NCBI GenBank assembly: GCA_029204045.2
Contig: CM055076.1
Coordinates: 18,292,269 to 18,356,268, forward strand
DNA length: 64,000 nucleotides
Source: Tillandsia leiboldiana
Taxonomy: Eukaryota > Streptophyta > Magnoliopsida > Poales > Bromeliaceae
Direction of reading: 5' to 3'
This document shows positions 25,721 to 34,602 of this stretch, piece after piece. Numbering within the stretch: the first letter of the stretch is position 1; the number at the start of each line of letters is the position of its first letter. Under the pieces are notes generated by a model that saw only the letters and a program-made list of their open reading frames with translations, was not told where the DNA came from and ran no database searches. Both the position numbers and the translations under genes were made by a program.

Positions 25721-26207
25721 TTTGGACTTTTGACTGCGAGTTTGGGAATTAGTATTTTGATCGCCTTTCGAGCCAGCTTTCAGTTCCGTTCATTGACGGT
25801 TTGGCCACCGTCAGGGTGCTCTTTACTGGTTGAGAGGTCGACTTCGACCTGAGGACCCGTCGGGGTTATGATAGCGTGTTGACGGATCAACAGTGGCATG
25901 AGATTGTATCTCTAGAGGATCCCTTTTGAGGGTAGCCTGCAGTTGAGTAGTCCACTCGGGTGGTTTGGATCTGGAAGTGACCGAGTGAGGACCCCTCCTT
26001 GTTAGGATTCTTTTCCTTTTGGGGTGATCGTGTGGGTATACTTCGGGTTGCCTTGGTTGAGTTAACACAGGATGTGGTTTGGTGCGTGTTGCACTGGTGG
26101 TTAGTTTGTTTCCCCCAGTTTTTTTGACGGAGCCCCTGTGATGTTTCTTGTCTCAGCTCAGGAGTGTTTTGCTTTTGGATCCCTCGCCCGTGATTAACTC
26201 GCTCCAT
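25721..26207 (+). other. Tail of element D, unassigned
   Basis: These 490 bp have no counterpart elsewhere in the window and no recognisable domain or terminal repeat. They probably continue the eroded internal region of D. The sequence switches to the RT of element C (block encoding TNAPVAFMDLMNR) at about 26208. Confidence 0.45.
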
Positions 26208-28628
26208 TTGACTAATGCCCCTGTTGCATTCATGGATTTAATGAACCGGATATTTCAGCCGTACTTGGACCGGTTTGTCGTGGTGTTCATTGATGATATT
26301 TTGATTTACTCCCGGAGTGATGAGGAGCATGAGGAGCACTTGAGGATAGTGCTGCAGCTTCTGAGAGAGAAGAAGTTGTATGCCAAGTTTAAGAAGTGTG
26401 AATTCTGGCTTCGGGAGGTTGCATTTTTAGGCTATGTGGTTTCAGCCGTTGGAGTGGCAGTGGACCCGACGAAGATTGATGTTGTTCGGGATTGGCCTAG
26501 ACCGACGACGATTACTGAGGTCTGGAGCTTCTTGGGGTTAGCAGGTTATTAACGTCGGTTTGTGGATGGCTTTGCGAAGCTCTCTACTCCCCTTACCCGA
26601 CTGACTAGGAAGGGGTTCAGATTCACTTGGACCGAGCAGTGCTAGCAGAGCTTTGATGAGCTTTGATGAGACTGATATCAGCGCCAATTTTAGCATTGCC
26701 AGTGATGGGAGAGATTTGTGATTTATAGTGATGCCTCCCATAGCGATTTGGGTTGTGTTTTGATGCAGCATGGTAGGGTAATTGCTTATTTTTCGCGACA
26801 GCTAAAGGGTTATGAGAAGAATTACCCTACGCATGATTTGGAGCTCGCCGCTATTATTTTTGCATTGAAGCTGTGGCGACATTACCTGTATGGTGAGCAT
26901 TGCGAGATATTTACTGATCACAAAAGCTTGAAGTATCTGTTCACTCAGAAGGAGCTGAATCTGAGGCAACGTCGGTGGCTAGAATTACTGAAGGATAATG
27001 ATGTGAGCATCATGTATCATCCCGGCAAGGCTAATGTCGTGGCAGATGCTTTGAGTAGGAGGGCAGTGCAGAGTCTGAGTTTGTTGATCACACAGCAAGC
27101 GCCGCTGGTTGAGTAGATGAGGCGATTGTAGATTGAGGTGGTATCCCCTGGGGTCTCTGCTAGACTTATGTCTATGGTCGTGCAGCCCACTCTGTTGGAC
27201 AGGATTAGAGAGAGACAGAGTGAGGACCCTCACTTGATGAGCATTAGAGGATAGATCCAGACTGATCATATAGGGGATTTCTCAGTGGATGCTTCGGGAG
27301 TACTGCGGTATAGGGACCGAGCGTGTGTGCCTATGGATCATGAGATCAGAGAGTAGATTATGAGAGAGGCCCATTATACACCTTATACCATTCATCCCGG
27401 TGGGACTAAGATGTATAAGGACCTTAAGGCACACTTCTGGTGGAACGGGATGAAGCGGGATATTGGGAGATTCGTGGCTCAATGTTTAACTTGTCAGCAA
27501 GTGAAGGCAGAGCACCGTGTTCATGCTGGCAAGTTACAGAGTCTCCCAATCCCCGAGTGGATATGGGATCACATCACTATGGACTTCGTTGTTGGGCTGC
27601 CGAGGGCGCAGAGTGGAGCAGACGCAGTATGGGTAGTCGTAGATAGACTTACCAAGTCTGCTCACTTTTTACCTGTGCAGGTGACTTGGCCTTTGGAGCG
27701 ACTTGCTCAGGTGTACCTGTACGAGGTGGTGAGGTTACATGGTGTACCCGCTTCGATCGTATCAGATAGAGACCCGAGGTTCGTCTCGCATTTCTAGAGG
27801 AGCCTACAGACAGCCTTGGAGACACAGCTCCGATTTAGCACAGCATTTCACCCACAGACTGATGGACAGTCTGAGCGCACCATACAGACCCTCGAGGATA
27901 TGTTGAGAGCGTGCGTCCTTGATTTTGGAGGAGAGTGGTATCGGCACCTAGGATTGTTTGAGTTTGTGTACAACAACAACTATCAAGCGAGCATTCAGAT
28001 AGCTCCGTTTGAAGCGTTGTATGGACGCAGGTGTCGGTCGCCCTTGTATTGGAGTGACGTGGGTGAGAAGATGACTTTGGGGCCTGATATACTGCATGAG
28101 GTAGAAGAAAAGGTCAGATTAGTACAACGACATCTTGAGACCGCCCAGAGTCGACAGAGGAGCTATGCTGATACTCGACGGCGAGACTTAGAGTTTCAGG
28201 TTGGTAATCATGTCTTCTTGAAAGTCTCGCCTTTGAGGGGGGTCCGGAGATTTGGAGTTCGTGGGAAGCTAAGTCTCCGTTTCGTTGGACCCTTTGAGGT
28301 ACTTGAGAGGATTGGCCTAGTGGCTTACAGAGTTGCACTTCCCCCGCGCCTTGCAGGAGTTCATGATGGTTTCCACGTCTCAGCCTTGAGGGGATATGTC
28401 TTTGACCCTTCGCACGTGATTGACTTCACTTCGCTTGAGATCGGTGAGGATCTAGGGTACGAGGAGCGTCCGTTGCGGATTCTGGCTCGAGAGGTGAGAG
28501 AATTGCACAACTGGGCTATACCGTACGTGAAGATTTTGTGGAGCAATCACGAGGAGCGAGAGGCTACTTGGGAGCTAGAGACGGTGATGATGGATACCTA
28601 TCCCTTTCTATTTGAGACTTCTGACTGA
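26208..28628 (+). pseudogene. Element C pol, 3' part (RT from palm onward, RNase H, IN, chromodomain)
   Basis: The segment starts inside RT at the LTNAP motif and contains the intact FIDDIL catalytic box (about 26290). A short frame-disrupted stretch is at 26640-26715. RNase H (26718-27050, YSDASHSDLG start), the HHCC zinc finger (27365-27500), the integrase core with D, D and E positions and a GPFEVLER motif (about 28290) follow. The C-terminal chromodomain ends in EREATWELE and stops at 28628. There are at least six nonsense codons, several of the CAG to TAG type and one TGG to TAG. It is very similar to elements A and G. It is not functional. Confidence 0.92.
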
Positions 28629-28666
28629 GATATGTTTGTTTTGTTTTGGGGACAGAACTTTTTTTT

Positions 28667-28678
28667 AGTGGGGGAGGA
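28667..28678 (+). other. Polypurine tract of element C
   Basis: AGTGGGGGAGGA precedes the LTR start. The same tract precedes the G 3' LTR and, on the minus strand, the A LTR. Confidence 0.85.
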
Positions 28679-29240
28679 TGTGATCTCCTTGGGCCCCGTG
28701 TGACTTGACTGGGTGGTTAGCGGTGAGAAAATACCTATTTTTGGTGTATCGAGTGCGTTGTGCGTCAAACGGATGTCAAAAACAAACTCAGCGCGCGAAA
28801 ACGGTCAAAATCGGCTATTTCTAGGCTAAATGGGCCTATTGGGCCCAATTTGGTAGCAGGCCGATCCACGGCCTAAGGCGCGTGCACCGGGACCAGCGAG
28901 CGCGTGCACCGGGACCAGCGAGCGCGCGCGGGTGCCACATTGCGCCTTCTGATTGGCCGGGCCACAGCCATCGCGCCGCGATTAGCGGGGCGGCGGGCGC
29001 GGAAGACCCGGCGTGTGCACCCCGCGTGCTCCCCGCTACCACGTGGCGCGCTGCGATTGGCGGGCGCCAGCTGCCGCGCATGCGCGAGGCGCGCGGAGCG
29101 CGGGCACGGGACACGTGGCGCGATCCGGGCGCTGCGTTCTGGCACTGCGGATGGCCGCCACGTGCTTTCGGGAGCGCATGTGCCGTTCGGGCTCACGAAA
29201 GTTGGGCCCGAATCGAATTTCCTTCTTTTTGGATTTCAGC

Positions 29241-29248
29241 TATAAATA
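29241..29248 (+). promoter_or_regulatory. TATA box, element C 3' LTR
   Basis: TATAAATA, conserved with 10570-10577. Confidence 0.65.
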
Positions 29249-30774
29249 GCCCCTCTTGGGCTTCTTTTGAGGGATTTTCGAACTTGTTCTTGAGGCCTCC
29301 TTCGACAGGGATCTTCCTCGACGACTCACCTTCGACATTTGGCATCTCGGAGGATTTTTAGACGCCGCTTCATATTTTTCCTCCCCGACTTTGCGAGCTT
29401 CGACGCTTCTTCAATACCGATCTTTTCGTCGACACTTCGTCCGCGGGCTCCCCCGAGCTGAGTTCTTAGAGTTTTTCGCCGATTTTTGCGGCGACGTTTC
29501 CATGAGAGGTAGGCCTTCGATTTTCTTGTCTACCATTCCTCTCTGTTTTGGGTTTATATGGGGTTTTTTAAGCTTCTTCAGACCCCCTTTTTCTGCGGCA
29601 TTTTTCTGGACAACGGAGGAGTGATCTTACTTTTTCTCGGCCTACAGGTGGCGGAATTTGGTGTTTAAGGACTCGATTTCTATCTACACTTTGCGAGAAT
29701 CGCAGCCATATTTTTCTTGGAATTTTTGGAGGGCATCTCGTAGGAGGTATTTTGCTGTTTTGTGGACAGACTTGCGGCGGTGTTGCTGTTTCGGGTGATT
29801 TGTGCTTACCGCGGTGTTTGGCTTGTATCTCAGTGACCGTGAGGAGTTTTCGGGTGTTTTCTGGTTCGTTGGAACCGTGGGAACCTGAGGATCGTGCACG
29901 TCTAGTTTCGGCTCATTTGGACTCCGGACCGACGTGCGTATCCAGGTGGGTTTGTTTTTCTCCAAAACAGCAGACTTTCCTATTAATTCTAGTATGATAG
30001 GACCCAGCATGCTAGTATAGGTGCTATAATTCTTGTATCATGATTTTTAGAGAATTGTGGAACTTTGACTAGCACTTCTTCATATGTTGCATGATTTTAA
30101 CCAGACTAGTAGAAACTCTCACTTAGGCTAGTTGTTGTATTTAGACATCCCTTGACACTTTATTATTGCTTTCCTGGACATAGTGTTTCTCCTCGCCCGG
30201 GAAGTGGGCCGAGTGGTCGGGATAGTGTAGGGTGCATGTTGCTCTTCTACCTGGGGGCCGAGTCGAGTCTGGTAGCTGAGGTCAGTTCAGTACTAGAGTT
30301 AGGGAGCCGTGGGTAGACGGTGATCCCGAGCTGTGGAGTTTCCGGCTGATGTTGTCAGTGATGGATCGATGTTGTTACCGATCTGATTGATCGTAGATTT
30401 GGACTATAGCCTGCAGGAGCCATATTGAGCTCGACAGAGATGCGCGGATACTTTCCTCGGTGGGGTCGCTCCCCTCGAGTGCCGCTCCGGAGCTGGGCCT
30501 GTTACTTTGCTATCGTGACTTGTCGATGCAGTCCGCGTGGGACGCCCTACGTAAATTCCGTCCTCTTGTGGATGTGTGGTAGTAGGTGGGCGCAGGTTTG
30601 ACTGGACCCTATGTGGTAGTCATGATGATTGGGTTGATTGAACATATCGAGTAGATGTATACTTATCATCAGTATCACCCTTTAAGCACGATAGATAGAA
30701 GCATGATAGCTGTAGAGTTATTTCCAACTTTTATTTCCACCCTTACCATATTGTTATTTTATGCCTCTAGTATA

Positions 30775-30843
30775 CTTAGTGGGCAGACCGTTGGTCTTGG
30801 AGACGGTACCCACTGAGAACTACTGTTGGATGTAGTTCTCACA
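30775..30843 (+). other. Paired stem-loops in the C LTR
   Basis: Stem 1 pairs CTTAGTGGG with CCCACTGAG. Stem 2 pairs GAGAACTAC with GTAGTTCTC around an 8-base loop. Equivalent positions occur in the LTRs of A (3611-3684), D (16017-16085, 22259-22327) and G (43792-43860, 62588-62657). Confidence 0.7.
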
Positions 30844-31307
30844 CCCGCTGCGGTGTTGTTGTTTCAGAGGTACTTGTTCCAATTTCAGCTCGTTCGGAGG
30901 CTGCTGATCGAGGTAAGGCATGGCCGAGTAGTTCCATTCCCTGCATTTTGGAGAGACATAGTGGTACCCTGTAGACTGATGTATTGTACTGGACAGTCTG
31001 GGACTTTTTATTGTATTTATATTTTGGGAGTTGGATTTTGTATATTTGACAGATGCTCAGTTTATCTTTAGCTACTTTTCTTTACTGCTCTGATACATGT
31101 TTAGTATAGATTTGACTTTGCAGGTTAGACGCTTCGCATATACGGGGCTTCCCGTATAGGTGGAGGATCTGTTGGCGAACCCGAATCGCAGTTTCAACCA
31201 CGGGACGTGACAGTTCGGACCGTCGTAAATCCAGTCCGGACCGCAATGCAAAAAAATTATGTTTTAGGCAGTTTTTGATTCTTATATCTTTCCAAAGATT
31301 TTTAAAC

Positions 31308-31315
31308 TATAAATA
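31308..31315 (+). promoter_or_regulatory. TATA box of element B LTR
   Basis: TATAAATA is followed by GATCCTAGAG; the F LTR has the equivalent box on the minus strand at 33368-33375. Confidence 0.7.
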
Positions 31316-31565
31316 GATCCTAGAGATCTTATTTTAGGGTAAGCCGAAAAAAATCCACATATAGAAAAGAAAGAAAAAACATGTTCTATTTATATTTCTT
31401 TTTCTATATTTATCGATTTGATTCTTGGTTTTTCATCTTATTATTCTTTTGCAAGAATCAAATTGATGAATACTTAGACGTTGTTTTTCTTGTCTATCTA
31501 TGATTTTCTAATTATTCAAAATCACCAACACCAATAAACAACAACGATTTTCGAGAGGAACATCG

Positions 31566-31730
31566 GCGCGTGGATTCGCGTGAAGGCCTTGTGGATTCAA
31601 GGTTTACGACTTCGTGGATTCGGAGTTAGGCGTGTTCGTGTGATCGACACATGCTATATTGGTGAAGACTGTGGATTCGGTTAGACTTCGTGGATTTGAA
31701 GTTGGACTCAAATCGTATGATCGAGACGCG
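31566..31730 (+). other. Mini-hairpin array with TGGATT loop, element B leader
   Basis: Five units share the loop TGGATT but have different complementary stems, for example CCTTG-TGGATT-CAAGG, ACTTCG-TGGATT-CGGAGT and ACTTCG-TGGATT-TGAAGT (with G-T pairs). Two looser units have TGTGAT and TATGAT loops. The array lies between the TATA box and the end of the LTR, so it is expected in the RNA leader. Confidence 0.75.
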
Positions 31731-32023
31731 TTGAGGACTGCGGAGAAGATCTACTTGGAGCGTATGGAAAAGGTTGAGTCGTAGGTTTGTGTTATATCAC
31801 GGTGTACGTGTTTTAATCTTGGTGGATTTTTCTGTGTGATCGGTCCCGTAGTTTTTTACGCATGGATTGGAGTTTTTCATGTAAAATCTTGCGTAGTTTC
31901 TTTATTTTCCGCATTGGGTTATTTTTTACGCAAAGATTTTTGAGTTTTATTGTTTACACCTATTCCCCTCCCCTCTAGGTGATTTTTGTTCTATTTAGAT
32001 CGTTGGATCCCATTACCCACAAG

Positions 32024-32035
32024 TGGTATCAGAGA
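32024..32035 (+). other. Primer-binding site of element B
   Basis: TGGTATCAGAGA, two bases after the LTR end. The last base differs from the initiator tRNA complement. Confidence 0.85.
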
Positions 32036-32054
32036 GAGAATAGGGTTGTAAACA

Positions 32055-32589
32055 ATGGTTGAGGGTGGAAACATCAATCGACCTCCGTTCTTTGATGGAA
32101 CCAATTATGCTTATTGGAACGTACGCATGAGAGCGTTTTTAATTTCCATCGATGAACGGGTGTGGCAATCAATCGAAACCGGATGGAAATATCCTATTGA
32201 AATTGTCGTTGATGCACAAATCCCTAAACGTAGGACGAAGTGGTCAAGGGAAGAAATAGATTTATCTTCTTGTCAAGGGAAGAAATAGATTTATCTTCTT
32301 GTCAAGGGAAGAAATAGATTTATCTTCTTACAATGGTAAGGGCGTCAATGCTTTATTTAATGCCTTGTCACAAACTGAGTTTTCTCGCGTCTCGGCTTGC
32401 GAGACTGCAAAAGAAATCTGGGATACTCTACAAGTTACACATGAGGGTACTAGTTTGGTGAAGGTTCAAAAACTGCAGATTCTTACAAGCAAATTTGATT
32501 CAATTCATATGGCAGAGAATGAAACCTTCACAGATTATTATACACGATTGTAAGATATCGTAAATACATATGCTAATTTGGGAGAGAAG
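32055..32589 (+). pseudogene. Element B gag, N-terminal part, frameshifted and truncated
   Basis: The product starts MVEGGNINRPPFFDGTNYAY, the N-terminus typical of Sirevirus gag, and is nearly the same as the F gag start at 63272. A 29-bp segment is present three times (32243-32329). The two extra copies add 58 bp, shift the frame and create an early stop. Downstream homology resumes in another phase (TEFSRVSACETAKEIWDTLQ) and hits a further stop near 32551. The frame is then cut by the F LTR at 32590. Confidence 0.9.
32243..32329 (+). repeat. 29-bp tandem triplication in B gag
   Basis: Three adjacent copies of a 29-base unit containing CAAGGGAAGAAATAGATTTA. F has a single, diverged copy at the equivalent site. 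Confidence 0.95.
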
Positions 32590-32892
32590 TGTTGGGTTAT
32601 ATGTAATAATGGATCTAAATAGGGGAAAAAACACCTAGAGGGGGGTGAATAGGTGTAAACAATAAACACTCAAAAAATCATTGCGCAATTAAAAAACCCA
32701 ATGCGGAAATATAAATGAACACGCAAGATTTTTACGTGGAAAACTCCAAACCGGAGTAAAAAACTACGGGACCGATAACACGGTGAAATCCACTAGAATT
32801 AAACACGTACAAGGTGATATACCGTACTCACAGACGACTCAACCTTTTCCATACGCTCCTAGTTGATCTTCTCCGCTCGCTCCACAACGCTT

Positions 32893-33066
32893 CACGAATC
32901 CACGATCTGCGTCCAACGCCGAATCCACGGCGTCCAACGTCGAGTCCACGACGTCTGACCGAATCCACGGTCTTCACCCAGTAGCACGCTTCGAATCCAC
33001 GAACGTACCTCGCTCCGAATCCACGAGAGCGGTTGCACCTTGAATCCACAAGGCCACGCGAGTCCC
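32893..33066 (-). other. Mini-hairpin array with TGGATT loop, element F 3' LTR
   Basis: There are eight units at about 20-25 bp spacing. Stems seen on the plus strand include ACGCCG-AATCCA-CGGCGT, ACGTCG-AGTCCA-CGACGT, GACCG-AATCCA-CGGTC, CCTTG-AATCCA-CAAGG and TTCG-AATCCA-CGAA. The first unit pairs poorly. The same array in the 5' LTR is at 63609-63783. Confidence 0.8.
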
Positions 33067-33367
33067 ACGCGCCGATTTTGGGGTAAATCGTTGTTTTTTG
33101 GGTGGTGATGATCCGCTGAATACTTAGATCAAAGATAGATAGGAAATACCATCTAAGTATTCATTAGTTTGATTCAACTCAAGATGTGAGTATGAAAACC
33201 TAGAATCAAACTAATCAATATAGATGAAGAAACATAGGGTAATATCTAATGATTTCCTTTCTTCTCTATACGTGGATCTTAGGCCGTATAAAAGATATTT
33301 TATTATAAAGGCTTATGCAGCTTGACGGCTTACATGTGGATTGCCCTAGAAAAAGAATCAAAGGGTC

Positions 33368-33375
33368 TATTTATA
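33368..33375 (-). promoter_or_regulatory. TATA box of element F LTR
   Basis: TATAAATA on the minus strand, followed by GACCC, between the palindrome cluster and the hairpin array. Confidence 0.7.
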
Positions 33376-33441
33376 GGTTAGAAACAATTGGAATGAGATA
33401 AGGATCAAAAACTGTCCGTTTCTGGAAATTTTCACGACGGC

Positions 33442-33663
33442 GATCCGGATCGGATTAACTGTGATCCGGATCGTCGTAACGAGTCAGGCAATTCCAGTAA
33501 AACAGGGTTCGGGATCCGGATTGTAATGCTCGATCCGGATCGTTCATGTATTCCAGCAAATTCCCATGTTCGGGATCCGGATCGAAATGGACTTTGATCC
33601 GGATCGGATTTGCCAATGAACAAGCACCCTTCGGGATCCGGATTGGACTGTCTGATCCGGATC
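33442..33663 (-). promoter_or_regulatory. Cluster of eight GATCCGGATC palindromes in F U3
   Basis: Copies start at 33442, 33463, 33513, 33532, 33574, 33596, 33635 and 33654; two end in T instead of C. On the minus strand several are followed by CCGAAC. Palindromic CpG-rich motifs in U3 are reported for Sireviruses as a likely cis-regulatory region; the role here is inferred. Confidence 0.8.
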
Positions 33664-33890
33664 CTGAACATGTCCCATGTTCAGTTCTTGATTTTTATGC
33701 AGTAAAAAATTCTTCCAAGTGTTTTTACACTACAAGAAGTATTCGGATCACCAAAAATATTTAGTTAAACTTACCTGATCCTTTTGAATTCTTCTTTCTT
33801 GAGATTGAGGTATATGATCCAAACTTCATTCATCTTCAATCTTCAAGACTTAACACTTTCACGAAATGCGCCAAAACAAAATCCGTAACA

Positions 33891-33902
33891 ATCTCCCCCT
33901 TT
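33891..33902 (-). other. Polypurine tract next to the F 3' LTR
   Basis: The minus strand reads AAAGGGGGAGAT directly before the LTR start. Related tracts are at 34432-34446 and 36428-36440. Confidence 0.85.
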
Positions 33903-34431
33903 GGCGGTTTCGTGACAAAACACAGATCCACTAAAGAAAATTCAAAAAGATATTTTTGTTGCTATCACCATACAACAAAAATTTACAATGGAGATCCAAT
34001 ACATGAGATAAACTCCTAAAACAGACTCTAGACTTAGACATCTGTACTCTCTGCAAAAAGAAATCATTCTTGACAAAACGAGATCGTTAGATACCTCAAG
34101 AATATTTAGCATTCAAAACCTAACAGAGATAGAGTTTATGCTCACCATGACATTAAGTAATTCAGATATGTAATAAGATCACAATCAAACATTGACATAT
34201 CTTCTAAGCAATAAGATTCCAAATGTCATAACTTTGCTTTGTTAGTAATCAAACAACTTGTTAGTAATAATACATGTCCAAATAGTTAGTCGAATAGTTA
34301 GTAGGGACATGCAGCAAATCACAAGATAAAAACCAGAAGTTGTGATACTTACCTTTCACCAAAGTCAAAGTTTGTAATAAGTTCTCACCAAAGTTAAGGT
34401 TTGTTCAAAGTTCTCACAAAGTTCACTCTAA

Positions 34432-34452
34432 ACTCTCTCCCCCTTTTTGTCA
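34432..34452 (-). other. Second Sirevirus-type polypurine tract in F
   Basis: The minus strand reads TGTGACAAAAAGGGGGAGAG, closely like the tract at the LTR. It lies just downstream of the extra reading frame. Confidence 0.7.
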
Positions 34453-34602
34453 CAAACTAAGCCAAAAATTACAAAACACAAGGAGAGTTAAGAAGTTCAA
34501 AATCAAGAAAATCCTGAGAACTAAAACTAAAGCAAAGTAAAAACAGAACATTAAAACCTAAAAACTGAAATCCTGCACAAAAAGATAAGAAAGAAAGTTA
34601 AG

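Larger units (their letters stand above)
12759..26207 (+). mobile_element. Element D: degenerate long-LTR gypsy relative, partly tandemly duplicated
   Basis: The order is a full LTR (12759-16600), a 2.85-kb eroded internal region, a second LTR lacking its first 460 bp (19453-22858), a second internal region (22859-25720) and an unassigned tail to about 26207, where the RT of C resumes. There is no terminal LTR on the right. C has also lost about 1 kb of coding sequence at this site, so the right boundary arose by deletion, not by simple insertion. Both LTRs are followed by TGGTATCAGAGC primer-binding sites. The LTR shares several blocks with the A, C and G LTRs, so D is a related Tekay-type lineage. 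Confidence 0.82.
9956..31212 (+). mobile_element. Element C: Ty3/gypsy Tekay-type chromovirus with element D nested inside
   Basis: The structure is a 5' LTR (9956-11056), primer-binding site, broken gag, nested D (12759-26207), broken pol, purine tract and 3' LTR (28679-31212). The flanking pentamers are GTCCG (9951-9955) and GTTCG (31213-31217), a target duplication with one later change. The LTR halves that can be compared differ at many positions, so C is older than F, G and H. It sits in the U3 of the B LTR. Confidence 0.92.
28679..31212 (+). repeat. Element C 3' LTR (2.53 kb)
   Basis: It begins TGTGATCTCCTTGGGCCCCG and ends CGGGACGTGACA. U3 has G-box/CCAAT modules at about 28935-29165 and a TATA box at 29241. 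Downstream are the block GGTCGCTCCCCTCGAGTGCC shared with D and G, the paired stem-loops (30775-30843) and the U5 hairpin (31136-31160). Confidence 0.92.
31218..32021 (+). repeat. Element B 5' LTR, second part (promoter, R-U5)
   Basis: It continues the LTR interrupted at 9955. It contains a TATAAATA box (31308), the TGGATT mini-hairpin array (31566-31730) and the terminus GGATCCCATTACCCACA. The total LTR length without C is about 1.22 kb, close to the 1.30 kb LTR of F. Confidence 0.85.
9539..32589 (+). mobile_element. Element B: Sirevirus-type Ty1/copia, 5' portion, split by element C and cut by element F
   Basis: The 5' LTR starts TGTTAAGGATTTTG at 9539 and is split into 9539-9955 and 31218-32021 by C. 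A primer-binding site (32024-32035) and the start of gag (32055) follow. At 32590 the LTR of element F interrupts gag, so the rest of B lies beyond the window. B is inserted in the gag of A; the left flanking pentamer is GCACC. Its LTR and gag are recognisably of the same family as F, in the opposite orientation. Confidence 0.88.
32590..33890 (-). repeat. Element F 3' LTR (1301 bp)
   Basis: On the minus strand it begins TGTTACGGATTTTG and ends ATAACCCAACA. It contains eight copies of the GATCCGGATC palindrome (33442-33663), a TATA box (33368-33375) and the hairpin array (32893-33066). Compared with the part of the 5' LTR in view (63306-64000) it differs at about five positions in 695 bp. Confidence 0.95.
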
